From NCBI RefSeq assembly GCF_006738645.1, contig NZ_AP019700.1:570001-634000 (forward strand): a DNA stretch of 64,000 nucleotides, written 5' to 3'. This document shows positions 1 to 8,445 of the stretch, in pieces. Every line of letters begins with the position of its first letter. Position 1 is the stretch's first letter. The notes below the pieces were generated by a model. It did not search any database. It was not told the origin of the DNA and saw nothing but the letters and a program-made list of their open reading frames with translations. The position numbers were made by a program, and so were the translations under genes. This DNA is from Stella humosa. Lineage in GTDB: Bacteria; Pseudomonadota; Alphaproteobacteria; ATCC43930; Allostellaceae.

Positions 1-423
1 TGCGGCGATGGCGAGATGGCCCAGCGTGTCCGCGGTCCAGGCGGCCAGCGCCTCCAGCGCCGGGGGGCCGTCCAGCCCCGCGGGCGGCAGCGCCAGGGTC
101 GCCTTCGGCAGCCCGTCCACGACCAGCAGCGGCGGATCTGGGTCGGGCGCGCCGCCGGCCAGGGCGGCCAGCATCTGCGCCGGCAGCACGGCCGAGAACA
201 GCGACTTGCTCCAGACCGAAGCCGATGCCCTGGCACAGGCGTCGACGCCGAACCGCCCCCGGCGATGGCGTTCGATCGCTTCGGCCAGGGTCGCCGACGC
301 CACGACCTGCGACAACGGCATGACCGCTTCGCCGTCCGGCCGCGGCCCGTCATCCTGTGGCATCATGTGCAGCCATGGGCGGGCCACGGCGGCGATGGGT
401 TCGAAGGGGTCCGGGCTGGTCAC
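1..423 (-). CDS. FhuF-like siderophore iron reductase, N-terminal part (runs off window)
   Basis: This minus-strand frame is open from a GTG at 423 to the window edge, giving 141 residues that begin MTSPDPFEPIAAVARPWL. The segment with Trp-Ser-Lys-Ser-Leu-Phe followed by LPAQMLAAL resembles the N-terminal half of FhuF-type ferric-siderophore reductases, which release iron from siderophores in the cytoplasm. The diagnostic C-terminal cysteine cluster that binds a [2Fe-2S] centre lies outside the window, so the family call rests on the N-terminal pattern only. A Fur-like palindrome sits 25 bp upstream of the start and fits iron control. The gene is divergent from the flavin oxidoreductase at 481. 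It could also be another IucA/IucC-associated reductase. Confidence 0.55.
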   Translation of the reverse strand, partial: MTSPDPFEPIAAVARPWLHMMPQDDGPRPDGEAVMPLSQVVASATLAEAIERHRRGRFGVDACARASASVWSKSLFSAVLPAQMLAALAGGAPDPDPPLLVVDGLPKATLALPPAGLDGPPALEALAAWTADTLGHLAIAA

Positions 424-447
424 GCGGGGCTATGTGTGTCTTTTGCG

Positions 448-466
448 AATGAAATGCAATTCCATT
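448..466. promoter_or_regulatory. Fur-like 19-bp palindrome
   Basis: AATGAAATGCAATTCCATT is an imperfect inverted repeat; about 14 of 19 positions match its own reverse complement. It is an A/T-rich island in a very GC-rich background and lies between the divergent starts at 423 and 481. Fur-family operators are 19-bp A/T-rich palindromes, and the leftward gene looks like an iron-siderophore reductase, so I infer an iron-responsive operator. Whether it also controls the rightward flavin oxidoreductase is unknown. Confidence 0.45.
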
Positions 467-480
467 GTGGCGGGGACGAA

Positions 481-1605
481 ATGACGGCGAAGCGATCGAC
501 CGACGAGGCGCATGCGGCCGCCCTGTGGCAGCCTTTCCGGGCCGGCCCGCTGACCCTGCCCAACCGCTTCGTCATGGCGCCGATGACGCGGCGGCGCTCG
601 CCGGGCGGCATTCCCGGTGCGGACGTGGCGGCCTACTACGCCCGCCGTGCCGCGGGCGGCACCGGCCTCATCGTCACCGAGGGCACCTATGTCGACCACC
701 CGACCGCCGGCGGCTCCGCCGAGGTGCCGCGCTTCGACGAATCGACCGCGTCGGCCTGGGGCCATGTGGTCGAGCGGGTGCATGCCGAGGGGGCCGCCAT
801 CTTCCCCCAGCTCTGGCACATCGGCACCGGCCGCGACCCCGGCGCGCCGCCCTTTCCCGATGCACCGGTGCTGGGCCCGTCGGGCCTCGACCTGGCCGGC
901 CTGCCGAAGGGCCGCGCGGCCACGGAGGCGGAGATCGCCGACCTGGTCGATGCCTACGCCCGCGGCGCCGCGCTGGCGCGGCGGATCGGCTTCGACGGGG
1001 TCGAGGTCCACGCCGCCCATGGCTATCTGATCGACCAGTTCCTGTGGGACCGCACCAACCGCCGCACCGATGGCTATGGCGGCGATGCCCGCGGCCGGGC
1101 CCGTTTCGCGGCCGAGATCGTGGCCGCGATCCGCGCGGCGACAGGGCCGGATTTCCCGATCGCCTTCCGCTTCTCGCAATGGAAGGTCCACCATTACGAC
1201 GCCTGCAACGCCGAGACGCCCGATGAACTGCGCGACCTGCTGGCGCCGATCGCGGCTGCGGGCGTGACCCTGTTCCACGTCTCCGTGCGGCGCTACTGGG
1301 AGGCGGCCTTCGCCGGCTCCGACCTGACCCTGGCCGGCTGGACCCGGAACCTCTTTGGCCTGCCCACCATCACCGTCGGCTCGGTTGGCCTGGGCGGCCC
1401 CTTCGTGGCTGGCGCGGATGCCGGCGGCGCGGTGCCGGCGGCGGATCTGGCCCCGTTGGTCGCCCGCTTCGAGGCGGGAGAGTTCGACCTGGTCGCCGTC
1501 GGCCGCGCCCTGATCGCCGACCCCGGCTGGGTGGCCAAGGTCCGCGACGGCCGGATGGACGAACTGGTGGGCTTCACACCCGAGGCGACGAAGACCTTCG
1601 CCTGA
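481..1605 (+). CDS. Old Yellow Enzyme family NADH:flavin oxidoreductase
   Basis: The product is 374 residues, the usual length for single-domain OYE/12-oxophytodienoate reductase-like enzymes: FMN-bound TIM barrels that reduce activated C=C bonds with NAD(P)H. The N-terminal FRAGPLTLPNRFVMAPMTR matches the family opening. The hallmark VEVHAAHGYLIDQFL follows at about residues 178-192, and a C-terminal phosphate-binding stretch ends in VAVGRALIADP. The ATG at 481 aligns with the conserved start; a longer upstream frame runs through the neighbouring gene and is ignored. A GC-rich inverted repeat (about 1614-1637) just downstream may be a weak terminator. The physiological substrate cannot be told from sequence. 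Confidence 0.9.
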   Translation: MTAKRSTDEAHAAALWQPFRAGPLTLPNRFVMAPMTRRRSPGGIPGADVAAYYARRAAGGTGLIVTEGTYVDHPTAGGSAEVPRFDESTASAWGHVVERVHAEGAAIFPQLWHIGTGRDPGAPPFPDAPVLGPSGLDLAGLPKGRAATEAEIADLVDAYARGAALARRIGFDGVEVHAAHGYLIDQFLWDRTNRRTDGYGGDARGRARFAAEIVAAIRAATGPDFPIAFRFSQWKVHHYDACNAETPDELRDLLAPIAAAGVTLFHVSVRRYWEAAFAGSDLTLAGWTRNLFGLPTITVGSVGLGGPFVAGADAGGAVPAADLAPLVARFEAGEFDLVAVGRALIADPGWVAKVRDGRMDELVGFTPEATKTFA

Positions 1606-1690
1606 AGACAACCGGCGGGCGGTTGACCCGGCCCGCCCGGCGGCGCAACCCTTTCCGGCAACAAGAACTGTCGGAGGGAGCCACAGGACG

Positions 1691-1972
1691 ATGATTCACT
1701 TTCTCGTACATGACGAGGGCGACTCCTGCGGGGTCGTCGTCGTAGAGGGCATCAAGGCCGGTCAGAAGCTGACCGGCTGGATCATGGATCAGGACCGCAC
1801 GATCGAGATCGCGGTCACCCAGGACATTCCGATCGGCCACAAGCTCGCCACCCGCGACCTGGCCGAGGGCGACACGGTGATCAAGTACGGCGTCGACATC
1901 GGCCGCGTCGTGGCGCCGATCCCGACCGGCGCCCATCTCCACGTCCACAACGTCAAGACGAAGCGGTGGTAG
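1691..1972 (+). CDS. UxaA-family lyase small subunit (SAF domain; SuyA-like)
   Basis: This 93-residue protein is a single SAF domain. It contains [27 protein letters not shown] and the C-terminal [10 protein letters not shown]. In UxaA-type dehydratases this domain is either the N-terminus of one long chain or a separate small subunit. Here it is separate and followed directly by the large subunit, the layout of (2R)-sulfolactate sulfo-lyase SuyAB and of split altronate/galactarate dehydratases. A purine-rich ribosome site (ggagggagccacagg) precedes the ATG. From memory of the families I prefer SuyA, which acts with SuyB to split sulfolactate into pyruvate and sulfite, but no sulfite-handling gene is adjacent. 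Confidence 0.8.
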   Translation: MIHFLVHDEGDSCGVVVVEGIKAGQKLTGWIMDQDRTIEIAVTQDIPIGHKLATRDLAEGDTVIKYGVDIGRVVAPIPTGAHLHVHNVKTKRW

Positions 1973-1974
1973 GG

Positions 1975-3144
1975 ATGGACATCACCAAGGCCACCTTCCA
2001 GGGCTATGTGCGCGAGAACGGCCGCGTCGGCGTTCGCAACCATGTCGTGGTCCTGCCCGTCGACGACCTGTCGAACGCCGCCAGCGAGGCCGTCGCCAAC
2101 AACATCAAGGGCGCGATCGCCATTCCCCACCCCTATGGCCGGCTGCAGTTCGGCGCCGACCTCGACCTGCATTTCGCCACCCTGATCGGCACCGGCTGCA
2201 ACCCCAACGTGGCGGCCGTCGTCGTCATCGGCATCGAACCCGGCTGGACCAAGCGGGTGGTCGACGGCATCGCGGCCTCCGGCAAGCCGGTCGAGGGCTT
2301 CTGGATCGAGGGCAATGGCGACATCCAGACGATCGCCAACGCCAGCCGGGCCGCCTACCGCTTCGTCAAGCACGCCTCGACGCTGACCCGGGTCGAGCGG
2401 CCGATCCAGGACCTGTGGGTGTCGACCAAGTGCGGCGAGTCCGACACGACGTCGGGCTGCGGCTCCAACCCCACCGTCGGCAACGCCTTCGACAAGCTCT
2501 ATGCCGCCGGCTGCACCCTGGTCTTCGGCGAGACGACGGAGCTGACCGGCGGCGAGCACCTCGTGGCGGCGCGCTGCCGCACGCCGGAAGTGCGCGAGCG
2601 CTTCCAGTTCATGTTCGACCGCTATCAGGCCCTGGTCGAGCGCCACAAGACCAGCGACCTGTCGGAATCCCAGCCGACCAAGGGCAACATCGCCGGCGGG
2701 CTGACGACGATCGAGGAAAAGGCGCTCGGCAACATCCAGAAGATCGGCCGCCACTGCATCGTCGACGGCGTGCTCGACAAGGCCGAGATCCCGACCGGCC
2801 CCGGCCTGTGGTTCATGGATTCATCCTCGGCCGCGGCCGAGATGGTGACGCTGTGCGCGGCGTCCGGCTATGCCGTCCACTTCTTCCCGACCGGGCAAGG
2901 CAACGTCATCGGCAACCCGATCCTGCCGGTGATCAAGCTGTGCGCCAACCCCAAGACCGTGCGCACCATGCCCGAGCATATTGACCTCGACTGCTCGGGC
3001 CTGCTGCGGCGCGAGCAGAACCTCGACCAGACCGGCGATGCGCTGCTCGACGTGATGCTGCGCACCGCCAATGGCGAACTGACGGCGGCCGAGCTGCTGG
3101 GCCACCGCGAGTTCGTGCTGACCCGCCTGTTCGAGAGCGCCTAG
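1975..3144 (+). CDS. UxaA-family lyase large subunit (SuyB-like)
   Basis: The product is 389 residues and carries the UxaA/GarD C-terminal domain. Visible family patterns are [15 protein letters not shown] near the start, [14 protein letters not shown] (Cys and Glu probably metal ligands), [12 protein letters not shown], and [17 protein letters not shown]. The ATG at 1975 lies 2 bp after the stop of the small subunit, and an alternative GTG at 1966 overlaps it, so the two are translationally coupled and surely form one enzyme. The reaction is a metal-dependent lyase or dehydratase step on a hydroxy acid: sulfolactate if SuyB, altronate or galactarate if not. The gene ends at a strong hairpin shared with the convergent TPR gene. 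Confidence 0.8.
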   Translation: MDITKATFQGYVRENGRVGVRNHVVVLPVDDLSNAASEAVANNIKGAIAIPHPYGRLQFGADLDLHFATLIGTGCNPNVAAVVVIGIEPGWTKRVVDGIAASGKPVEGFWIEGNGDIQTIANASRAAYRFVKHASTLTRVERPIQDLWVSTKCGESDTTSGCGSNPTVGNAFDKLYAAGCTLVFGETTELTGGEHLVAARCRTPEVRERFQFMFDRYQALVERHKTSDLSESQPTKGNIAGGLTTIEEKALGNIQKIGRHCIVDGVLDKAEIPTGPGLWFMDSSSAAAEMVTLCAASGYAVHFFPTGQGNVIGNPILPVIKLCANPKTVRTMPEHIDLDCSGLLRREQNLDQTGDALLDVMLRTANGELTAAELLGHREFVLTRLFESA

Positions 3145-3159
3145 ACTAGGGCCAGCCGC

Positions 3160-3190
3160 CCGGGGTGTCGCCGGTCAGGCGGCACCCCGG
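3160..3190. terminator. Bidirectional hairpin between convergent genes
   Basis: An inverted repeat of 13 pairs, including one T-G wobble, has the 5-nt loop ggtca (3173-3177). It lies between the lyase stop at 3144 and the stop of the convergent TPR gene, whose stop codon (3175-3177) is in the loop. No T-run follows, so it would act as a two-way transcription block or RNA 3' end rather than as a textbook terminator. Confidence 0.55.
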
Positions 3191-4500
3191 AGGTCGGCGG
3201 CGGCATCGCGGTAGCGCCGGGCCTGCGGGTCGTCGGGCTTCACCGCCAGGCGCTCGTGCGCCAGCGCCCGCAGCAGGGGCGCGCGGCCGTCGCGGCGGGC
3301 GGCTTCCAGCAGGGTCAGGTCGATCAGGTCGCGCTGGGCATGGCTGCCCCCGAAGCGGTGGGCGATGGCCCGCAGTGGCCGCAGGATGGCGATGGCGCCG
3401 CCGAAATCACGCCGGCCAAAGGCATGGAGCGCGCGCGCCAGCGGCAAGCCGACGTCGCGCGTCATCATCTGGTTGCTGCCGTTGCGGTCGAGCCGGGCGC
3501 GCATGGTCAGCAGCAACTGGTCGGCCAGGTCCCAGCGGCCGGCACCGACAAAGGCCATCATCGCGTGGGCGTCGTTGAAGGCGTACCAGCCGTCGCAGAT
3601 GAAGGGCGCCCATTGCTCGGCCAGGCGCTTCCAGCGCTGGCCGCAATCGACGCCGGCGAGCTGCAGCCGCCACAGGAGGGCCGAGGCGTCGACCAGGTCG
3701 AGGGCGACCGCGCCATTGCCGGCGACCCTGGCATCATGGAGGGCCAGCACCTCGTCGGTGCGCTCGCCCGCCAGCAGGAAGAGCGCCAGGTGCCACCAGT
3801 TGTGGACGGCCAGTGCGCTGTCGGGCGCCCAGTGGGCCTCGCGCTCCTGCATCCAGGCGATGCCTTCCTGGCGGCGGCCCTGCATCTCCATGACGTGGGC
3901 GACCGCGTGGTGGGCCCAGCCGTCGCGCGGCTCCATGGCGAGCGCGTCGCGGCCGCATTCCTCGGCCTGGGAATAGTCGCCGCATTCCTCCAGCCCGAAG
4001 GCATGCATGGCCAGCACGCCGTGATAGCCGGGCAGCGCGGGGGACCAGGCATGGCGCACACGGGCGACGCGGTCGCGCAGGTTGCGGCAGTCGCCGCGAT
4101 AGAAATCCAGCAGATGGCCCTGGTGCAGCGCCAGCAGGTCGCGTGGATACTCGATGACGATATCGTCCAGGCGCTCGGCCGCACCCTGGAAGTCGCCGGC
4201 GGCATAGGCGGCGATGGCCGCCGCATGCATGCGCTCGCGCTCGCTGGCCGCGCAGCGCTGCAGGTCGGGCAGCATGGCGGCGACCTGGGCGGCGCCGGCC
4301 GCCTCCGACCCGCACAGGTGCAGGTAGGCAAGCAGTGCACGGCCCATGGCGAAGTCGGGGCTGTCCTCCAGGGCCGCCTGGCATGCCGCCAGCGGGTCGC
4401 CCCGGCCGCACATCAGCAGGCCCAGCGCTGTCTCGAATGCGTCGACGGCGCCGGCACCGGCGCCGTTCACGCACATGCCGCGATGGTCGGTACGGGTCAT
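3175..4500 (-). CDS. Tetratricopeptide repeat protein (TTC38-like)
   Basis: The product is about 441 residues of helical repeats with no signal peptide or membrane segment, so it should be cytoplasmic. Recurrent Trp/Tyr/His-containing helices such as GYHGVLAMHAFGLEECG, AHHAVAHVMEMQGR and VHNWWHLALFLLAGE are typical of the TTC38-like TPR family found in alphaproteobacteria. The ATG at 4500 was chosen because sequence upstream reads as unrelated low-quality peptide through the divergent mscL promoter region. TPR proteins scaffold other proteins, but no partner is evident here. The family has no defined biochemical role that I can name. Confidence 0.8.
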   Translation of the reverse strand: MTRTDHRGMCVNGAGAGAVDAFETALGLLMCGRGDPLAACQAALEDSPDFAMGRALLAYLHLCGSEAAGAAQVAAMLPDLQRCAASERERMHAAAIAAYAAGDFQGAAERLDDIVIEYPRDLLALHQGHLLDFYRGDCRNLRDRVARVRHAWSPALPGYHGVLAMHAFGLEECGDYSQAEECGRDALAMEPRDGWAHHAVAHVMEMQGRRQEGIAWMQEREAHWAPDSALAVHNWWHLALFLLAGERTDEVLALHDARVAGNGAVALDLVDASALLWRLQLAGVDCGQRWKRLAEQWAPFICDGWYAFNDAHAMMAFVGAGRWDLADQLLLTMRARLDRNGSNQMMTRDVGLPLARALHAFGRRDFGGAIAILRPLRAIAHRFGGSHAQRDLIDLTLLEAARRDGRAPLLRALAHERLAVKPDDPQARRYRDAAADLRGAA

Positions 4501-4697
4501 CGGTCCTGTCACCCTTGAGGCATCGCCGGCCAGGAGCGGCCGGCGACAGCCGATTTCGTTGGTGATCTGTCGCGCCAGCCGGCCTGGAGGTTCGACACCG
4601 CGTGAGGGAATGCTATGCGCGATGCGCGTCCATGTCCTAGAAATCGATTCGGACGCGCGGGTTGCCCGCGTGTCGTGGACCAGAGGGAGGGGCCAGG

Positions 4698-5111
4698 ATG
4701 TTCCAGGAATTCCGGGCATTCATTGCCCGAGGCAACGTCATCGACCTTGCCGTGGGCATCATCATCGGCGCGGCGTTCACTTCGATCGTCGATTCGCTGG
4801 TCAAGGACATCATCATGCCGCCGATCGGCGTCGTCCTGGGCGGCATCGATTTCTCGGACTTCTACATCAACCTCAGCGGCACACCGTATCCTTCGCTGGC
4901 TGCCGCCAAGGAGGCGGGTGCGGCCACGATCAACTACGGCGTCTTCATCAACGCCTGCATCAAGTTCCTGATCGTAGCCTTCGCGGTCTTCATCCTGGTG
5001 AAGCAGGTGAACCGCATCCACAAGAAGCCGCCCCCGCCGCCGCCGTCCATCTCGGCGGAAGTGAAGCTGCTGACGGAAATCCGCGACCTGATGAAGGCCC
5101 GCACCGACTGA
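4698..5111 (+). CDS. mscL: Large-conductance mechanosensitive channel MscL
   Basis: This 137-residue inner-membrane protein forms a pentameric pore that opens under membrane tension and releases osmolytes during hypo-osmotic shock. The N-terminus MFQEFRAFIARGNVIDLAVGIIIGAAF is the canonical MscL amphipathic helix plus the first membrane helix. A periplasmic loop (about 45-75) and the second membrane helix (about 77-98, INACIKFLIVAFAVFIL) follow. The cytoplasmic tail has a run of six prolines and the helical bundle. The ATG at 4698 has a strong upstream ribosome site (agggaggggcc) and matches family length. A terminator-like hairpin follows 10 bp after the stop. Confidence 0.97.
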   Translation: MFQEFRAFIARGNVIDLAVGIIIGAAFTSIVDSLVKDIIMPPIGVVLGGIDFSDFYINLSGTPYPSLAAAKEAGAATINYGVFINACIKFLIVAFAVFILVKQVNRIHKKPPPPPPSISAEVKLLTEIRDLMKARTD

Positions 5112-5120
5112 TAGACGGCG

Positions 5121-5143
5121 AAGGGGCGCCGCTGGCGCCCCTT
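5121..5143. terminator. Terminator hairpin between mscL and CoA-transferase
   Basis: AAGGGGCGCC and GGCGCCCCTT form a perfect 10-bp stem around the 3-nt loop gct. The hairpin lies between the convergent stops at 5111 and 5161 and can serve both strands; in each direction the stem ends in TT. Confidence 0.75.
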
Positions 5144-5160
5144 CTGTCCGGTGCTGCGTC

Positions 5161-6372
5161 TCAGGCCGCTGGGCCGACGATGATCCGGCGCGCCTCCAGG
5201 TCGGCGATGGCCTCGGCGGCGTAGCCGAGCTCGGCCAGCACCGCGCGGGAATGCTCGCCCAGGGTCGGCGCCTCCAGGCGCAGGCCCAGGTCGTGGCTGT
5301 CCATCTCTACCGGCAGCTTGGGCAGCTTGGTCGTGGCCCCGCTCGGCAGGCGGACCGGCATCAGGTAGCCGTTGGCATTCAGTTGCGGGTCGTCGAACAG
5401 GTCCTCGGTCGTCACGACGGGCGCGAAGGGGATCTCCGCCTGCTCCAGCCGGGCGGTTGCCTGGGCACGGTCGAGCCGGGCGATCACGTCGCCCACCAGG
5501 GCCACCAGGCGGGGCCGGGCGGCGACCCGGTCCTCGTTCGATTGCAGCGCCGGGTCGTCGCGGAGCGACGCCAGGCGCGGGTCCTCGTCGGCGAACTGGT
5601 CGCAGAAGCGGTGCCAGTGGCCGTTCGACGTGATGCCGACGAAGACCTGCTCGCCATCTTTGGCGTTGAACGGGTCGTAGACGGCCCAGGCGCCGCGGCG
5701 GGCCGGCATCGGCGGGATCTTCTCGCCGGTGATGGCGTGGCCGGCCATGTGCGAGCCCATCAGGAAGGCGCCGCTCTCGAAGAGCGCGCTCTTCACGAAC
5801 TGGCCTTCGCCGGTGCGGTCGCGCTCGCGCAGGGCGGCCAGGATGGCGATCGCCCCATAGGCCCCGCCCAGGATGTCGATGATGGACGCGCCCGCCCGCA
5901 ACGGCCGCCCGGGCGGCCCGGTCATGTAGGCGATGCCCGACATGAACTGCACGATCTCGTCGAGCGCCGGCCGGTTCTCGTAGGGGCCCGACAGGAAGCC
6001 CTTCAGCGCGCAATAGACCAGCCGCGGGTTGACGCGGCGCGCATCCTCCCAGCCCATGCCGAGCCGGTCGGCGGTGCCGGGGCCGAAATTCTCCAGAAGC
6101 ACGTCGGCGCCGGCCAGCAGCCGGTTCACCACCTCGCGGCCCTCGGGCGTCTTCAGGTCGACGGCCAGGCTGCGCTTGTTGCGGTTGAAGAGGGTGAAGA
6201 AGCCGGACGCGAAGCCGGGCAGCCGCCGCGTGTGGTCGCCGGCCGGCGCCGGCTCGATCTTGATCACGTCGGCGCCGAGGTCGGCCAGGGCCACGCCGCA
6301 GGACGGGCCCATGATCGTGTGCGTCATCTCGACGACACGGATGCCGTCGAGGGGAAGGGGGCGTTCGGTCAT
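5161..6372 (-). CDS. CaiB/BaiF family (class III) CoA-transferase
   Basis: The product is 403 residues, a standard length for class III CoA-transferases, which move CoA between carboxylic acids through an aspartyl-CoA intermediate. The N-terminal PLDGIRVVEMTHTIMGPSCG, then LGADVIKIEPAPAGDHTR and the central LDEIVQFMSGIAYMTGPPGR, match the family. The ATG at 6372 is chosen because the family motif starts five residues later; an in-frame ATG at 6426 is possible but adds atypical sequence. The gene is transcribed away from the lipid A cluster and shares its upstream region. The acyl substrate is not predictable. Confidence 0.88.
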   Translation of the reverse strand: MTERPLPLDGIRVVEMTHTIMGPSCGVALADLGADVIKIEPAPAGDHTRRLPGFASGFFTLFNRNKRSLAVDLKTPEGREVVNRLLAGADVLLENFGPGTADRLGMGWEDARRVNPRLVYCALKGFLSGPYENRPALDEIVQFMSGIAYMTGPPGRPLRAGASIIDILGGAYGAIAILAALRERDRTGEGQFVKSALFESGAFLMGSHMAGHAITGEKIPPMPARRGAWAVYDPFNAKDGEQVFVGITSNGHWHRFCDQFADEDPRLASLRDDPALQSNEDRVAARPRLVALVGDVIARLDRAQATARLEQAEIPFAPVVTTEDLFDDPQLNANGYLMPVRLPSGATTKLPKLPVEMDSHDLGLRLEAPTLGEHSRAVLAELGYAAEAIADLEARRIIVGPAA

Positions 6373-6478
6373 GAGGGGGATCGGCCAACCGCTGCGAGGG
6401 AAGGGAGGTGCGATCAGATTAGACATGAGTGCCGGCTGGGCGAAGAGGCGATTGCGGGGCGTGCGGCGAAGCCGGCCC

Positions 6479-6507
6479 TTGACAGGCGGGCGCCCGGGCG
6501 GTCGGTT
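6479..6507 (+). promoter_or_regulatory. Candidate promoter for the lipid A VLCFA cluster
   Basis: TTGACA at 6479-6484 is a perfect -35 hexamer, but 17 bp further on only a poor -10 (TCGGTT, 6502-6507) is present. It lies 39 bp before the first gene of a seven-gene cluster. The -35 match is notable in such GC-rich DNA; the -10 is weak, so confidence is low. Confidence 0.25.
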
Positions 6508-6545
6508 GGCGGCCCGTTCACCCTCCGACGCGAAGTTCCTTCCAG

Positions 6546-7541
6546 ATGGCGATGCTGCGCCTGAAGCTCCTGTTGCTGCGTTGGGCCACCGCCGTCGGTG
6601 CCGGGCTGGTGACGCTGTTCTTCCTGGCCGCACGGGTCATCCCCTATGACTGGATGGCGGCGTTCGGCGGCGGCTTCGCGCGCCTGATCGGCCCGCACCT
6701 GCGGCCGAGCCGGACAGCGCGGGCCAACCTGGAACTGGCCTTTCCCGAGAAGAGCCCGGCCGAGCGCGAGGCGATCCTGCGTGGCGCCTGGGACAATCTC
6801 GGCCGCACGGCGGTCGAGTACCCTTATATCGGCCGGCTGTGGGACTACGATCCCGAACGCCCCGATGCCACCGGCCGGATCGAGGTGGTGGGGCAGGAGC
6901 ATTTCCTGTCGCTGCGCGACGACGGCCGGCCCGGCATCGTCTTCGCCGCCCACCTCGCCAACTGGGAACTGCTGGCGGTGGCCGCCGCCCGCCACGGGCT
7001 GGAGATCGCCGTGCTCTATCGCGAACCCAACAACCCGGCGATCGCGCGCATCATCCGGCGCATCCGCGGCCAGAACATGGGCCGCCTGATCCCGACCGAC
7101 CTGCGCGGTGGGCTGGCGCTGGTGGGCGTGCTGAAGGGCGGCGGCCATGTCGGCATGCTGGTCGACCAGCATTTCAGCCGGGGACCGCTCGGCCGCTTCT
7201 TCGGCCATCCGGTGCGCACGGCGCCGGCCGCCGCCAAGTTCGCGCGCGCCTTCGACTGCCCGATCCACGGCGCGCGCGTCATGCGGCTGGAAGGCGGCCG
7301 CTTCCGGCTGGAGATCACCCCGCCGCTCGTCCTGCCGCCGCCCTCGGACAATCCGGCCGCCGACGAGGCGGCATTGACCCAGACCATCACCGGCATCATC
7401 GAGGGCTGGGTGCGCGACCGGCCGCAGGACTGGCTGTGGATGCACCGGCGCTGGCGGGTGCCGGCATCGGAGGCCCCAGCCATGCCGCCGGCACCGCAGA
7501 AACACGCGGCGGACGTTGACAAACCGGAAGGCGGCCGATAG
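6546..7541 (+). CDS. Lipid A acyltransferase, LpxL/HtrB family (LpxXL-like)
   Basis: This 331-residue protein has one N-terminal membrane helix (about 8-30) and the lysophospholipid/lipid A acyltransferase fold. The catalytic H-x4-D/E box is visible as HLANWE (about residues 138-143). MLVDQHFSRGPLGRFFG is a second conserved block, and DWLWMHRRW is the typical C-terminal motif. Because acpXL follows directly, it most likely transfers the very long chain (27-OH-C28 type) acyl group from AcpXL to lipid A at the inner membrane, as LpxXL does in Rhizobium. In rhizobia this gene sits at the end of the cluster; here it comes first. Confidence 0.85.
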   Translation: MAMLRLKLLLLRWATAVGAGLVTLFFLAARVIPYDWMAAFGGGFARLIGPHLRPSRTARANLELAFPEKSPAEREAILRGAWDNLGRTAVEYPYIGRLWDYDPERPDATGRIEVVGQEHFLSLRDDGRPGIVFAAHLANWELLAVAAARHGLEIAVLYREPNNPAIARIIRRIRGQNMGRLIPTDLRGGLALVGVLKGGGHVGMLVDQHFSRGPLGRFFGHPVRTAPAAAKFARAFDCPIHGARVMRLEGGRFRLEITPPLVLPPPSDNPAADEAALTQTITGIIEGWVRDRPQDWLWMHRRWRVPASEAPAMPPAPQKHAADVDKPEGGR

Positions 7542-7634
7542 GGCTTCGACGGGTGATCGAGAGGCCGGTTGCGCGCGATCCCGCCGACCTTCTCCCCCCT
7601 GTCCTGCCAACCTGACGAGGCTGCACGGAGTCCC

Positions 7635-7919
7635 ATGGCCGAAACCGTCGATGCCATCGCCGAGATCATCGCCACGACCTGCAACCTCGATCGGGCGACG
7701 ATCACCGCGGACTCCCACATCATCGACGACCTGGGCGTCGACAGCCTGGACTTCCTCGATATCGCGTTCGCGATCGACAAGCGCTTCGAGATCAAGATGC
7801 CGGTCGAGAAGTGGATGGAGGACGTCAATGCCGGCCGCGCCAGCAGCGACGATTTCTTCGTCATGCGCAACCTCGCGGCGCGGATCGACGCGCTGGTCGC
7901 CGCCAAGAGCGCCGGCTGA
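7635..7919 (+). CDS. acpXL: Acyl carrier protein AcpXL
   Basis: This 94-residue acyl carrier protein has its phosphopantetheine site at Ser37 in [13 protein letters not shown]. It is longer than the primary-metabolism AcpP (about 78), and the C-terminal extension containing [11 protein letters not shown] and [12 protein letters not shown] is characteristic of rhizobial AcpXL. AcpXL carries the growing C26-C28 chain for lipid A. The ATG at 7635 aligns with the family start, and an upstream in-frame ATG at 7569 gives unrelated residues. The fabZ, fabF2, fabF1, fabG and MDR reductase genes that follow complete the known VLCFA gene set. Confidence 0.92.
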   Translation: MAETVDAIAEIIATTCNLDRATITADSHIIDDLGVDSLDFLDIAFAIDKRFEIKMPVEKWMEDVNAGRASSDDFFVMRNLAARIDALVAAKSAG

Positions 7920-7959
7920 CAGCCGGACGGCCCCCGCCGGCCGTCCGCGCCCCACGGGC

Positions 7960-8445
7960 ATGGAATTCGAATCCTTCCGCCTTGTCGACCAGCTCGAGCG
8001 GCTGACCCTCGACCCCGGCCGCATCGCCATGCGCGGCGTGGTGCCGACCCGCTCCACCATCCTGGACGCCCACTTTCCGGGCCACCCGATCATGCCGGGG
8101 GTGCTGATGGTGGAGGCGATGGCCCAGACCTCCGGCTTTCTGCTGCTGGCGATCAACAAGGCCGAGCGCATGCCTTTCCTGGCCGAAGTGAAGGAGGCCA
8201 AGCTGCGCGCCTTCGTGGCGCCCGGCACCGTGCTGTCGATCGAGGCCGACCTGGAGCATGAGGGCTCCGGCTATGCCGTCACCCACGGCCGCATCCTGCG
8301 CGACGGCAAGCGCGTGGCCGAGGCCGAGCTGCGCTTCCGCACCGTGCCTTTCCCGTCGGCCGAATTGGCGGCGATGACGCGGGCCGAGATGGCGCGCGTC
8401 GGCATCCCGGCCACGGCCGAACCCACGGACGGCGAGCGGGCATGA
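7960..8445 (+). CDS. 3-hydroxyacyl-ACP dehydratase, FabZXL type
   Basis: The product is a 161-residue hot-dog-fold dehydratase. The catalytic His38 and Glu52 are in the block from HFPGHPIMPG to VEAMAQ with the expected 14-residue spacing. It should remove water from 3-hydroxyacyl-AcpXL in each elongation round of the very long chain. The C-terminus extends about 15 residues past the usual FabZ end and overlaps the next gene by ATGA (8442-8445), indicating translational coupling. Its position right after acpXL is the order known from rhizobial clusters. Confidence 0.9.
   Translation: MEFESFRLVDQLERLTLDPGRIAMRGVVPTRSTILDAHFPGHPIMPGVLMVEAMAQTSGFLLLAINKAERMPFLAEVKEAKLRAFVAPGTVLSIEADLEHEGSGYAVTHGRILRDGKRVAEAELRFRTVPFPSAELAAMTRAEMARVGIPATAEPTDGERA

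Noticed and set aside
3256-4518. 420-codon plus-strand frame opposite the TPR gene
   Set aside because: It is Gln/Gly/Ala-rich and featureless; the minus strand encodes coherent TPR helices.
6414-8228. 604-codon minus-strand frame opposite the acyltransferase/acpXL genes
   Set aside because: It shows no domain and overlaps well-supported coupled genes on the plus strand.
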